The position numbers were made by a program, and so were the translations under genes. From assembly GCA_014706295.1 (NCBI GenBank), contig JACSVZ010000003.1:1641047-1705046 (forward strand): a stretch of DNA of 64,000 bases. Direction: 5' to 3'. How positions within the stretch are numbered: the first letter of the stretch is position 1; every line of letters starts with the position of its first letter. Shown piece after piece: positions 1 to 12,546 of the stretch. The notes under the pieces were generated by a model. That model made no database searches and was not told where the DNA came from. It saw nothing but the letters and a program-made list of their open reading frames with translations. The stretch is from Lycocorax pyrrhopterus obiensis. Its lineage: Eukaryota > Chordata > Aves > Passeriformes > Paradisaeidae.

Positions 1-2049
1 GTGGAGGTTTCAGGCAGGGCAGAGCTTCAGCAGCTGCTTGGGAAAAGGGATGCTGGAGGGTTTTGTGCTTCTTTTCATCGCTGGGCTTGATGACAACTGA
101 GTTAATTTGGTTGTGAGTCAGGAGTACAAAAATACAGTGCAGAACACGTGGTGAAGTCTTTCTTAAGTGGAGAAAAGCCTCCATGATACTCTTCAAAACC
201 AGCGCTCTGAAATAATGGCTGTGTCAGCTTGAATTGCTCATCTGGGAGCGCTCCTGGGAGACAGTCTGGGGTAAAAACTGGCATTTCTGTTCTGATACCA
301 ATTCTAGGTCCATGACAGGAGCCAGGCAGGTGTCAGGCTGCTGCCTGTTCACTGATAAAGAGCATATCTCTATATTTGTCTGTCTATATTCTATAGAGGT
401 CTCTGGCATTCTGAGAGTCACGGGTCTTGCTTTCTGCTGGCTCTTTGTGCTCTTCCCAGCTCAGCAGGTCTGTGCCAGAAGTCTCCTTTCCTGCCCTTGC
501 AGGGGAACTGCTGCGCTCTCCTTGTGTTGTCACCTTTTTAACTCTACAGCTCACCCGGTTTAGCTGTGGCTGCTCAGGAGTAGCTTTGTAGAAACTTCAT
601 TTTGCTTGTCTGCTAAAATCATCTAAACTGGGAAAGCTGCCCCGTGATGCCCAAGCCGCCTCCTTGCGTCGATTGATTCTGTTCCAGGTTGAAGCTTTTT
701 GTTCCATTTGGATTTCCTGCACTCGCTCTTTAGCCTTAAACCCCAGCCTGTCACGTTGCCTGGGAGGATTTTGGTTTGCAGAGTTGAGCTCCTGAAATCC
801 CGGGTGTCCCCTTGGTGTCCCCGGTCGTGCCGGTGCGTGGGTGAGTGCTGTGCCATCCTTTGGAGCTGTTCTGAGGGGTTTGCTCCAGCAGCCAAATGCG
901 ACGCCTGTTTGCTGCCCAGTTGGTTTCACAGGGACAGTTTGCTGAATTAAAGCTTCTAATTAGAGCATTTTTCCCAAATGGAGCATTTAAAGCCTCCTGG
1001 AGCTTTGCTGCATCGATGAAGACATCAGGTCTTGCTGCCAGGGAAACTTCACGTGCCTTTGCTTTGTATTCCCTGTTCTGAACCTGTGAAAAATAACAAC
1101 TGCTGAGGAATTCTTGAGGAGTTCCTGTGCAGTACCCTCCTGTGGAGTGAGGTGTGTGGGTTTAGGAAGCCCCTAAATCCACAGCAGTACGGTTGAACCA
1201 TTTTACTTGCCCTTGATTGTTTTTGACCAAGTTTTTTGGCTGATTCAGTGATGCTGGCATGGGAAGGCAGTTTGGGGGTGCAGGACTAGTCTGCTTGACT
1301 TGCTAATGGTCCAAACTCTCTCTCTGAACTCCTCTGGCAGGCTGCCACTCAGATTTATCATTATCTATAATTAGCGGCTCTGTACGGGAGAATTTAATCA
1401 CCTTGAACAGATAAGTGTTTTCAAGGAGATTAGAGAGGATCTTCAGGTGAGTATTAATTCATCGAAGATCAGTGTTGGCTCATGTGACCATGGATGCTCC
1501 GAGAGTGTTTTGTTCTCCCAGCAGCTCCTGACCTTTCCAAGAGCTCTGGGATGTGTTGGCTCCTCTGTGGGATGGGCTGGAGGTGGGTACCGGTGGGTTG
1601 GGTGTCTGGAGAGCCTTCAGCAGTGCTTTGTGTGGGCATGGGGTGTAATAATGAAAGCAGTGATGAATGGAGAGGGGGATCCCATGTAGTGCTGTGTGTG
1701 GTGTGGTCGTTGTTGGGAAGGGAAAGGCTTCTCCATCAAGCAGCATTAACTCCCCTCTTAGAGCGTGATAGGTGCCTGGGGCACTTCAGCTGTCTTGTCT
1801 GGGTCATCCTGCGGCTCATTTTCCTGGAAAAGCCGTGTTCCGAATAGCAGCTCTTCACCAGCTCTGTTTGTCCATCAGTTAACTCTTGGTTGGCATCGTA
1901 AGGGCTTGAGCACAGCCCAGAGGGGTTTTTCCTGTTTTTTGTTCTGAGACTCCACTGAAAGCTGAGGTGGGGAGTTCAGGAAGGAGCTTGAAAACCGCTG
2001 TTGGTGGCAGAGATGTGGGAAGATTGAGGGAGCCCAGAGGAGACCTCTG
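1..2049. other. Intronic DNA, no gene seen
   Basis: Presumed OSBP2 intron. No coding exon, CR1 fragment or tandem repeat was recognised. The only local feature is an AT-rich block near 1350-1440 with clustered GATA-type motifs, listed separately. All ORFs here are short and unlike known proteins. Confidence 0.5.
1351..1440. promoter_or_regulatory. Candidate regulatory block with three GATA motifs
   Basis: TTATCA (1355-1360) and TTATCT (1361-1366) lie next to a TAATTAG homeobox-like core, and AGATAAG follows at 1409-1415. Three WGATAR-type sites within 65 bases in otherwise unique DNA suggest a possible enhancer. Such motifs are common by chance, so this is inference only. Confidence 0.2.
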
Positions 2050-2465
2050 GGAGCCTCTGATCCAAGTGTTCCCCCAGCACTGCCAAGGCCACCAGTAATT
2101 CATGTCCCCAGTGCCACAACCACATAGCTTTTAAATGCCTTCGGGGATGGGGACTCCACCCTTGCCCTGGGCAGCTGTGCCAGTGCCTGGCCACCCTTTC
2201 CATGAAGAAATTTTCCCAGTATCCAACCTGAACCTTCCCTGACACAACTTGAGGCCATTCCCTCTCCTCCTGTCTGTGTTCCCTGGGAGCAGAGCTTGAC
2301 CCTCTCTGGTTACACCCTCCTGTCAGGGAGTTGGTGCAGAGCCAGAAGGTCCCTGTTGAGCCCCTCCAACTCCCTCAGCTGCTCCTCATCATACTTGTGC
2401 TCCAGCCCCTGAAATCTCCAAGGTGTGGGATTGCAGAGCCTCTCCAGGCCCCTCTTCCAATGTTG
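2050..2465 (-). mobile_element. CR1 LINE fragment
   Basis: The minus-strand copy contains the CR1 3' region: the GGGATGGGGACTCCA block, the CCCTTTCCATGAAGAAAT block and the CCTGTCAGGGAGTT block. The extreme 3' tail is degraded. The 5' end is truncated near a segment resembling a GAGGCTCTGCA stretch. It is more diverged than most copies here, so probably older. Confidence 0.8.
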
Positions 2466-3210
2466 GATTACCCTTGGAGGGGAAAACTTTTTCTTATATT
2501 TAGCTTGTACATAATAGAATGAGGCAATACACTCTCCTGGAATGATTTTTGTGACACCTTGTCCCTCTGCAGATGAGTCCTGGAGTGTGTGTTTGTCACT
2601 CTTTGGGTGCTGGAGCATGCAGGTTTCCAGGGCAGCTCTGCAGCTCCTGGTGACTTTGAGCTACTTGTTTTTAAACAGTGATGAATAATTGGTGTTCCCA
2701 GTCAGCTTGTTTTCCCATGGCACTCTCTGGATCCATATGGTGCTTTGCTGTTGCTCCTTGTTATTTGCCCATTCTGGAGGCAGCTCCTCGCTGTGCTTTG
2801 TCCCTGAGGACATGGTGCTGGCACAGCTCAGTGGGGACACTGCATGTGCACATGACACTTGAGGGGTGCTGTGGGGCTGAGCGAGTGATGCTCTTTGGGC
2901 TGCTGGTTGCAGGCTGGATTGCTCTGCTCCCAGTTTAGTGCTGTGGAGGAGATCGGGCTCTCTTGACTCCAAACAGCAACTGCTGCTGACTCTTCAGGAG
3001 GGTGTGAGACACGGATCTTGTCCTTAAGGATGTCTCCATCGCAGCTTGGTTATTAGTGCTGGGTCAGAGGTTTTACAGCTGTTGCCTGGTTCTGTTTGCT
3101 GGTTGCAAACTGCAACAAGAGCCATGAACCATCTTTCTGCATTGTTTCTATCCATATCATCTTCGTTTGTCTACATGTGATTGATACCATCTCTCACCCC
3201 ATTCCTGCAA
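2466..3210. other. Unique DNA, no gene seen
   Basis: Lies between two CR1 fragments. No splice-flanked coding segment, RNA gene or repeat was recognised. Confidence 0.45.
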
Positions 3211-3329
3211 GTGTTCCAGGCCAGGTTGGATGGGGCTTGGAGCAGCCTGGTCTAGTGGAAGGTGTCCCTGTCCATGGCAGGGGGTGGAACCTTTAAGCTC
3301 TTCCCACCCAAACCATTCTGTGATTCTGT
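3211..3329 (+). mobile_element. CR1 LINE 3' end, short copy
   Basis: Begins at the GTGTTCCAGGCCAGG block and runs through GGAAGGTGTCCCTG to the tail CCAAACCATTCTGTGATTCT. Only about 119 bases remain, the product of strong 5' truncation. Confidence 0.85.
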
Positions 3330-6240
3330 ACTGGCCAAATACTTCATTGATGGAATTGTAGAAGAAATGACTGGTTTGTGTTGTGCAGAACTAAACTTTG
3401 AGGGAGCAGAGCACTCTGGATCTGTGTGGAAGCACAGCAGCCTGTGCTGCTGTCTCAAGGTTGGTCTCCTGGGAATCTCTCGGGTAGCTTGGTTCACACT
3501 GCAGTTTTCATTCCTGGAGCAGTTTGGAGGGTGTTTATGGGCTCATCTGCCTGGGTCCTTACCTGAGTGAGGTGCCTGTCACCCCTTTCTGGTGTCCCCT
3601 GGTCCAGCTTCTGTTCCTGGGGCACACACTGGTGTTCTGCTTTGCTGTCCTGGGCAAGGGCAGGGGGTCATGTCCGGTCCTGTGTCTCTCCCACACGGCG
3701 CTGGAGCTGCCTCAGCTCTGCCTTTTTCAGCAGAGATTGGTGTGGACTGGCTCCTGCTCCAGGACATCCATGGCTGTGCTCACCCCTGGAAAACCCTCGC
3801 CAGCCCTCGGTCTGTCTGCTGTCATATTCCAGGAACAGGATGGCTGTCCTTTGCCTCCTGAGGTGACTGGCGTCATCTGCCTCTTCCTGCAGCTCCCCTG
3901 CCTGTCTTTTTCCGGGGAAATATGTATTCAGCTCGGACTTGGCTTGCTCCAATTGCAGGTTTAAGTTGGTGCTTGTATGTCCTGTCATCCTCTGTACCCA
4001 CTGGGGAAGGAACTGATCCCTCTTGTCAGGAGTATTGTAAGGAACCTACTGTGCTTTTCCATGCAGTATCCTTGTATCCTGCCTCATTTTCCCCTGAAAA
4101 GGAGTTTGCAATCAGTGCAATGTGCTCTGAGCTCACCTCTGAACGATGATGACATTCATTATCTGTAGGTTGAGTTATGCTGCAGCAGGTCAGACTATTG
4201 AGCTTCTCCGTATTTCGTGCTTGTGTATCAATTGTTGTAGCTGGGTAACTCAGCCCGGTAACTTTAGGTACCTGAAGTGTTATCAGTGATATCAGAGCCC
4301 TCTGCTCCCTGTAGGTCTGTTCAGCTGATGGCCAACAGCTCAGGTTGTCACCCTGAAATGTGAGTTGTCCCAGCCTGCTGTCAGGAGGGCAGGCAGCATC
4401 CTGGAGATTTATCCCTAAATAAGATAGTGCTTCCAAACCTGAGCTAATTGGAGGTGTTAAATATCCCTTCAGGTCCTCATTATACCGTTCAATTACTGGA
4501 GCAGTTCCTACAGCACCGTGGAAGGGATCTTTCTACGCTTTACATCAGCCTTTGTTTGGTTTCGATCAAAAAGCTTGTTTAATAATTAATGACATAATAT
4601 TCCCGTGTCTGCCGGCTGCAGGCTGGGCAGGCAGAGCTGAAGCTGGAGGAAAACAGAGCTGGATGTGTGTGTGGTGCTGGGGCAGTGGCTGCTGACTCAC
4701 AGCCGTGTGTGCAGGGCCAGTGCTGAGCCTTGGGCTGCGAACGGATCAACGCTGGAATTAAACATGCAGATGGGAAGCGTGGGACTGCGTGTCAGTGGAG
4801 CTCTGCGATGAAAGCAGAACAAATGGGAACAAATCTCCTCTTTGGTCCCCTTCCAGGCACTTGGGATTCGCTTCCCCCTCTGCAAGCCAGGGCTCCTGGC
4901 AGGGCTGTTTTGTACGTGGCCTATGCTGTCTGCAGGTGATGCTGCTCCTCGCTGTGAGACATCGCTGTGGGGTTGGAGCTGCTCACAGGTCACATCGTGA
5001 CGCGGGCGCTGATGGAGCTGTTGGTGTGTCAGCACTATTGACTGTAGCCAAACCCATTGTCACCTGTGTTTTCCCTGCCCTTCCTTTCACACCAGACTGT
5101 GTTAGTATGCACTTTCCTGGCTTTTTTTTATTTTTATCTAACTCTTCAAGGCTATTTCTGCTTTGAATCACGACCGGATAGATGTATGTCCCTGCAGTGA
5201 CTCAGGGGGAGGTGCTTCACTCCCTAAAAATAGTCTTAATTCTCCAAATCTTTCTGGATGAGAGCACTGTCTGGGCACGCGTGGCTGTTTAAAGCAGCTT
5301 CTGCAATGCATGTGGGGGTAAATATAGTGAAGTGGGAGTCAGTGCCTTTCTCTTTTCCTTCTTTAACACAAAGCAGTGATTCTTAATCTGTTTTTAATAG
5401 CTAGAGCAGGTTTCTTCGAGGAACTTTATAAGAAACAGAGCAGGAATGTGTTGTCCTTGGAGCCTGCTGGTTGCGTATTGCTGGTGTGAGTAAGATCCTC
5501 TCACTTCAGGCTGGTTGGTTGGCACAGACACCTGAACACTGTGGCTGGGTGGGCTCTCAGAGGACAGTGAACTCTCCTTCCTGTGGCACAACCACAGATG
5601 TGACAGCAGGGGCTGGTACTGGTAGCCTGGAAGGGAGCAAAGCTCCTTTGGGGAGTCACTTGGCTTCCTGGTGCTGGTGATGTGTTCAGGTCCATGGCTT
5701 TGTTTCCTCAGGGATGCTCCCAGAGACACGGGGCTGTGCGTGCCGTGTTCCAGCCGCGCCGTGTTGCTGTTCCCAGCTGACTTGGTGCTTTGTGCCTGTC
5801 ACTCAGCCCAGCACAGAATTAGAGTATTTGTCACAGCAGCAAATATCCATGGCAACTAATTCCCCAGCTCTGGAAATCTTCACGATTTTTGAAGTTTCTC
5901 TTTTCCTGTGAAATGCACAGGGGTGGTTCCACAAACTTTTTTTTTCAGGTCTTCTGCAACTGTCAGGAGCGGTGGCTCTTCTTGGAAGCGTGTGAAAAAT
6001 ACACCGGTCCCAGTTCGGAAGATGGGGTGAGTTTGGGTGGATTTGGCTGGAGCATGGACATGGGTGACTGGGATGTGCTTGTGGCAGTGGGACACAGACA
6101 TGCCCCTCCTCTCCAGGACTGTGCAGGAGTGGAGACCACAAGATTAAAGAAGCAGATTTTTGTCTTTGAGATGGGGAGATGCTGTGCAGCAGGTGGGGGC
6201 GGCAGCTGTGCCCACAGCTCGTGAGGAGTCAATGAAGTTG
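3330..6240. other. Unique DNA, no gene seen
   Basis: About 2.9 kb without recognisable coding exons or repeats. An AT-rich patch near 4560-4605 (TTTAATAATTAATGACATAAT) resembles non-coding regulatory DNA, but nothing more specific can be said. Confidence 0.45.
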
Positions 6241-6480
6241 TGTCAGGGGAGGTTTAGGTTGGATCTCAGGAAAAGGTTCTTCCCCCAGAGGGTGCTGGGC
6301 ACTGCCCAGGCTCCCCAGGGAATGGGCACGGCCCCGAGGCTGCCAGAGCTCCAGGAGCGTTTGGACAGCGCTGCCAGGGATGCCCAAGGTGGGATTGTTG
6401 GGGGGTCTGGGCAGGGCCAGGAGTTGGACTGGATGATCCTTGTGGGTCTCTTCCTGCTCAGGAGATTCCGTGATTCTGTG
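6241..6480 (+). mobile_element. CR1 LINE fragment, 'GCTGGGCACTGCCC' type
   Basis: Contains GGTTTAGGTTGGATCTCAGG, then TTCTTCCCCCAGAGGGTGCT, then GGACTGGATGATCCTTGTGG, and ends GATTCCGTGATTCTGTG. The 3' sequence differs from the commoner 'CCAAGGCCAGGCTGGA' copies, so it belongs to another CR1 subgroup, shared with the copies near 48.3 and 60.8 kb. Confidence 0.88.
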
Positions 6481-8993
6481 TTAAGTTTCAGCCTTTGGTT
6501 TGAAGCCCTTTTTGGAGGGCTCTGTCCAGGAGCGCTTGGGTGGTGCCTGGTGTCAGGGCTGTGTTCTCCAGCAGCCCCATCCTTTGTTCTTGGAAGACTG
6601 AGACCTTCCATCGTTGCTGTTTCCAAGCATGCACGTTCCTGTGACTGATGCTGGATGCTGTTTATCCACTGTTCATTATTCCCAAGTTGCCACTGCGGTG
6701 TTTCCCAGCAGGGCTTGTGGAGCAAAAGGCACTGCAGGTTTATAGTGTGTGGTGAGGTGGAACTACTCCATGGCTTTATTTTATCCCAGCAGAGTTTTCC
6801 ATTCCTTGTCAGCTGGGTCTCTGTGGTCTGTGCTGGGGAGAGGCTGCTGTGGGCTCCTGGCTTTGCATCTCTGCTGGGATGCAGTTTTTATAAGCAGGAG
6901 GAAGAGAGTGCTCAAACTAAAAGTTGTTTTGTGATGGTACAGAGGTGACAATCATCTTAAAACTGCATAATTTACATTTGGCACACATGACACACTATCA
7001 GCTCCCACTTGGAATTGTACACAATGTACAGGACCCCCTTTGGAAGCTGGGGTGGTGGTGGTGCTCCCGTTAGCCATATCCTCTCAGGGATTGATTAGGA
7101 GTACATATAATTTGATTGGTTTTCGGTAGCTGTGATAAGATCACAGTTCATTAGTCATAGTATTTGCTGTGTAATGTGGTTATTAACGGGTGAGCACCCT
7201 CACAGCCGGGCTGTGGGTGATGCCAAGTGGAGCAGAGAGGTCACAGGTCTGGATTTCAGAGGGACCGTGACAGGCTGGAGCAACACAGTGATGGGCACCC
7301 CGAGATGTTCAGGAGAGGCAAACACCAGCCCTGCCCTGGGGTTGCTGCTGGAAGCAGCTTTGCAGAAGAGCCCCTGGGGACAAGAAGGTGACCAGGAGTC
7401 ACCAGAGGTCAGTGGTGGCTTTGGCTGCATTAGCAGAAGTGTTAAGAGAAGGGACTATCCCCTGTGCTCAGCACTGGGGTGCCCTGTCTGGGCTGTGGGT
7501 CTGGTTTGGGGTCCCCCAGGATGAGGCTGGAGCAGAGGAGGAGACAGGATAACCCAGGTCCTTAATATCATAGAGCACATGGGAAATCCTGCGTGGACAC
7601 ATGGAAGCATGCTGACTTGGGAGTGAGGACTGAATGCTGGGATAGGGCTCTGGAGAGGTGCAGGGAATTCATGACTATTCCAGCTGTGGATAGGCAGGGT
7701 CCTGAGCGACCTGATCTGGATGCAGATGCTCAGAGCAGGAGAGTGGACCTGAGGCCTCCTGAGGTGCCTTCCAGACACATTTCATGGACCATTCTTTGTT
7801 TATTTGGTTTCTGACACTTTTAGTAAGTTTGCCTTCAGCTCTCTGGATGCTGATGGGGATGGGGAAAAGCCATGTCCTGGCTATGGCTTTTCCTGTCAGT
7901 GCCAGGGGAGCTCTGGTGATTCCTGTGTCTGAACCCTTCAGGCTGTTTCACAGACCATCCTCCACTTCCATGGCACTCTGAATTGAGGGAGGAACTGCCT
8001 GACACTGGGACAGCCTGAGGATTGGCAAACCAAATTTATGGGATTAAGCTGTGCTTTACTCCTCTATCAGGCTTTTATCTGTTAAAGCTTATTGTAAGTA
8101 CAGTGTTTTGCTGGAACACTTGGGGAGGCAAAGACCCAGTGGTGTTTCTGATCCTTTTAGGAATGGGATTGGCTTAGGAGCTGATGGACAGGAATTTTCC
8201 TATTTTTTTGCCTGTGCAGTCTCTGGGATGTCCCAGCTGGGTGCTTCCCTGGAACTGCTTTCCCAGGAACCTGCATTTTTTTTGTGGGTAAACACTGAGT
8301 ATGCACCGGGTGAGGCATCTGCCTCTCCATCTCTGTCCCCTTCCTTTTCACCACAAGGAAAGCAGTAAAGACTTCTGCTTCAAAGTGGAAAAACCTATGG
8401 GTGCAAGCTCCATGGAAATTTAGTTTTAAATTTGAAAGTTGACTTGTAGAGGTCTAGAAATTTGTGCTTTGTTGCTCTGTAACAAGCCCATTTTTCCCTC
8501 CTTACAGCTGCAGACATCCAGCCCAGAATTGTCACTTGTAAGTACCTTCAGAGGCTGCAGCTCTGTATCCCAGCACAAATAAGGTCTGTAATTACTGGAT
8601 TGGATTGAGTTCTGCTGCACAATTGCAGCCCTAAGGTGCCTTTGCAGTGCAGGAATGAAACCTCTGTCTGCCCATAACTGATATTCCCCGTTTTCGGAAT
8701 GTTGCAGGTTAATTTAAGCACAAAGCACATGCTGTGGCAACGGGATTGATCCCATCAGGATTTGTACAGTTGATTTCCGAGTGCACAACACCTGGACAGG
8801 CTTAATGGTTGTGAGAGTCACATTCTGCCAGCAGTGAGAGCTTTAGGGAGGAATCCCTGTGGATGCTGTGGGGAGGCAGCGATGCATTTGTAGGGAGCAG
8901 TGGGATCATGGTGAGGAGCTTCCCTCTGTCATGAGGCTGCTGTGCTGGGCCTGGGGGTGTCACAGGGTCAGGCTGGGGGGGAACATAATCTTT
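6481..8993. other. Unique DNA, no gene seen
   Basis: About 2.5 kb of presumed intron. No exon with coding character, RNA gene or repeat was recognised on either strand. Confidence 0.45.
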
Positions 8994-9410
8994 AATCATA
9001 AAATCATGGAATAGTTTGGGTTGCAAAGGACCTTAAAGCCCATCCAGTGCTACCCCCTGCCCTGGGCAGGGACACCTTCCACTGTCCCAGGGTGCTCTAA
9101 GCCCTGTCCAACCTGGCCTTGGACACTGCCAGGGATCCAGGGGCAGCCACAGCTTCCCTGGGCACCCTGTGCCAGGGCCTGCCCACCCTCCCAGGGAACA
9201 ATTCCTTCCCAATATCCCATCCATCCCTGCCCTCTGGCAGTGGGAAGCCATTCCCTGTGTCCTGTCCCTCCATCCCTTGTCCCCAGTCCCTCTCCAGCTC
9301 TGCTGGAGCCCCTTTAGGTGCTGGGATAGGGGTCTGGAGATCCATGGGGCTCTGAGGTCTCCCTGGAGCCTTCTCTTCTCCAAGCTGAACAATCCTAATT
9401 CTTTCAGCCT
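8994..9410 (-). mobile_element. CR1 LINE fragment
   Basis: Starts with AATCATAAAATCATGGAATAG, the reverse complement of the CR1 tail. It then has the full 'GGCAGGGACACCTTCCACTG' to 'CTGGAGCCTTCTCTTCTCCA' series. About 417 bases and well preserved. Confidence 0.92.
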
Positions 9411-10120
9411 TAATGTAGTGAGGTTTTAATGTTGGCAACTTGGTCCGAAGTGTTTCCACGAAGATTTACAATTTCTGTAGTTTTAGGAAGGAAGAATTTG
9501 TAAAGTAGCTAAAATGTCAATATTAAGTCAGGCATTGCTCTGAAGTGAGGCACAGAGGGTACAGAAGGAATTAGAGTTTTGTTTGGCATTCCAGACACCA
9601 TCCTTCAAATATTTCTGTTGTTTTCCACTTGCTTAGTAAAGGAAATAAGTTAAATATAGTGAGCCCTTTGTCCCACAGGACGTGTATGTAAACACCACTG
9701 GCAGTATTAGGTGCAGTTTGAATTTCGAAATTCAAAATATACCATTGCCATTATACCATGTAATAGACCATTATACCATTAGGTGTAGTCTTGTCTTAAT
9801 TTACAAATCGGTTTATTTATGGAACTGCTGGTTTGATGTAAACCCAGCAGAGGTGCTTAAAATCCCTGTGTGGGATCAGTGCAGTCCTGTGACGGCAGTT
9901 TGTGGGGGGCACATCCTGCTGCTGCACCTTTATCCCTTAAACACAACCTCATGAGAAGCGTTTGTGCCGTGCCAGGTCTCTATAAAAAGAATCTGCTCCC
10001 ATGTGCAAGTGTTGGAGTCGGAACAGCTCAGCTTAAGTGAGCCTGGATGCGATGTGATTCTGCTCCCTCACTTGGGAAAAGGGCATCGTGCTGCTTTTCA
10101 CTGCTTTGTGCTCCTTAATA
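9411..10120. other. Unique AT-rich DNA, no gene seen
   Basis: AT-rich stretch with a short redundancy (ACCATTATACCAT) near 9740-9780. No coding signal. Confidence 0.4.
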
Positions 10121-10186
10121 TCATAGAATCATGGAATATCCTGAGTTGGAAGGGACCCACAAGGATCATCGAAGTCCAGCTCCTGG
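10121..10186 (-). mobile_element. CR1 LINE 3' tail, very short copy
   Basis: TCATAGAATCATGGAATATC followed by GAGTTGGAAGGGACCCACAA is the reverse complement of a CR1 3' terminus. Only about 66 bases inserted before truncation. Confidence 0.8.
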
Positions 10187-11404
10187 AATATGTTCATATG
10201 GGAGAATTCCCTACAGTGGCCTGGCTTCTGTCCCCTCTTACAGCATTTTTAAAAATCTCTGATAACATAAAAATAGATACAAAAATGAAGGTTTAAACAT
10301 GCTTTTCTTCCTGCAGAAGATTAAAGAAATAAAAATGGGTAGAGAAGGTAAGAAAAATGAATTTTCAAGCAGTTTGGTGGATCCTGGGAAGAAAGGAGGA
10401 GGATGGTCACAGCTTTATTTGTCCCTTTCATGAAATCCTGCTCTGGAAACCAGCTGAGCACTGGGCTCTGTTCCTCTGCAGCTCAGCTGGGCTCTTCCTT
10501 CTCTCTTGGGACACTTCCTGTGTCCTCCCTTGCGTGCTTTGGGCTCCTTTGGTGGAATCCTTACAGCTGCTGAACCTGCCAGGGTGAGACCCCCAGGGCT
10601 GAGAGTCCTTCTGCTGGAGAGAGGGGCCATGAGTCACTTCTTGGAGTCATTCAAGGAGCACATGGATGCAGAGAGTGGCTTCTAGGCCAAGCTTGGCCTT
10701 TTATCTGTTTAAATGTTTGTATAAATAGGTGCTCTTCACCACATGAGAGTTTAAGACTGGAGAGCAACATTCATCTCCCTGCTGTTGGCTGGAGAAGATG
10801 AAAAGCTTTGGAAAAGCTCCGGAGAGCTGGATTCCTTGTGGTGCTGGCTGCACTTCTGGTGTTTGTTTGTTGTCTCACACCTCACTGGGAGTGTGGATCA
10901 CTGCACGGATCCTGCTGGGACGCGTGGCAAATGTCTCTCTGCTTCTCCCAGTTTCCCTGTTTTCCTGCACTGGCAAAGCATCCAGCCTGTGTGTGGTACC
11001 TCTCTGCTTTCTTCCTCGGGTGGGATTTGTCCTGATGAGCAGCCAGAACCCTCCATTCTGTCCCAGCAGTCTGGTTTTGCAGTTGTTGGAGAGGCAGGGG
11101 AGGAGGTGTTCTGTGGAAGGGAGCGTTGGATGCGGCTCCTACGGAAATGAAAGCTGCTGAGGGCTAAAAATAAACCATTCCCAGCACTGTCCCTGTGACG
11201 GGAACTGGGAGCTGCTGGACACGAGCTCTCGGGACCGAGGGTTTTAATGTCCTCTGTAAAGGGCCTGGGTTGCAGTGGGATTTTGGGACCTCCCGGCACA
11301 ATGCTGCTGCTTCCCAGGAGCCTGAGCAGCTGAGGGGGTTGTGGAGTTGTCTGGCCAAGCAATGTGTAAAACTAGGAATTTTCTCATGAGAAAACAACAG
11401 CTAA
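10187..11404. other. Unique DNA, no gene seen
   Basis: About 1.2 kb of presumed intron without recognised exons or repeats. Confidence 0.45.
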
Positions 11405-11720
11405 AGGGTCTCCAGGAGAGCTGCGGAGGGAGTGCAGACATGGGCCTGGAGTGACAGGACGTGAGGGAATGGCTTAAAGCTGGAAGAGAGCAGGTTTAGA
11501 TTGGCTATTAAAAGGAAATTGTTCCCTGGGAGGGTGAGGAGGTCCTGGCACAGGGTGCCCAGAGAAGCTGTGGCTGCCCCTGGATCCCTGGCAGTGTCCA
11601 AGGCCAGGCTGGATGGGGCTTGGAGCAGCCTGGGACAGTGGAAGGTGTCCCTGCCATGGCAGGGGTGGCACTGGAGGAGCTTCAAGGTCCCTTCCCACCC
11701 AACCCATTCCATGATTCTGT
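11405..11720 (+). mobile_element. CR1 LINE fragment
   Basis: Carries GGAAATTGTTCCCTGGGAGG, the CTGGCACAGGGTGCCCAGAG block, and the tail CCCATTCCATGATTCTGTC. It faces the copy at 12293-12546 in opposite orientation, so the two could pair as an inverted repeat in RNA. Confidence 0.92.
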
Positions 11721-12292
11721 CGATTGCTTATTTGCCTTTGTGCATCCAGCAGGCTGCTTTGGAAGCCCTTTGGCTTCCCAGAGTGGCTGCTGGAATGGGA
11801 AGGAGTGACTTTGGATAAAGTGCTGATGCTGCTTTTGTGGATGTGAACCTTTCCTGCATGGAGGAAAAGGGTGGGATGGCAGCTGGGTGTTCCTGGGAGC
11901 TGTGAAGGTGTCCCATGCAGGGAGATGGTGGCCAGGCTTGGCTACAGCCAGGGGAGCATGAAGGGGCTGAGAGCGAAGGGCAGGACTCAGATTGTGCTGA
12001 AACAACTCAAATATTTCTGCATTAAAACCTCTGAGCATTTATTGCACCACACAAGTTGTCTTGCAACACAATGCACTGAAATAACACTGAGAGTCTGGTC
12101 TGAGCAGTTGGGAAATTGGCTGAAAGCTGCAACTCATCCTTGTCTATGCGTGAGAGCCGTCCCTTGTGAAGGTCAATGACTTTGCCTTCCCTCTTGGCTG
12201 TTCCTGGTAACCCACAGTCAATATCCGTAGGGTTTTTGCAGAAAACGTGCAGCCCTGAACACTGATCCCAGAGCATGTCTTGGATTACAGAT
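11721..12292. other. Unique DNA between inverted CR1 copies
   Basis: About 570 bases separating a plus-strand and a minus-strand CR1. No gene seen; it would form the loop if the flanking copies paired in a transcript. Confidence 0.45.
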
Positions 12293-12546
12293 TTATGGAA
12301 TGGTTTCGATTGGAACGGAATTGAAATAGCATCTTGTCCACCCCTGCCGTGGGCAGGGACACCTTCCACTGTCCCAGGCTGCTCCAAGCCCCGTCCAACC
12401 TGGCCTTAGACACTGCCAGGGATCCAGGGGCAGCCACAGCTTCTCTGGGCACCCTGTGCCAGGGCCTCCCCACCCTCCCAGGGAACAATTCCTTCCCAAT
12501 ATCCCATCCATCCCTGCCCTCTGGCAGTGGGAAGCCATTCCCCCTT
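12293..12546 (-). mobile_element. CR1 LINE fragment
   Basis: The reverse-complement tail is degenerate (TTTATGGAATGGTTTCGATTG). The body from GGGCAGGGACACCTTCCACT to CCCTCTGGCAGTGGGAAGCC is nearly intact. Truncated 5' at the AAGCCATTCC position. Confidence 0.9.
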
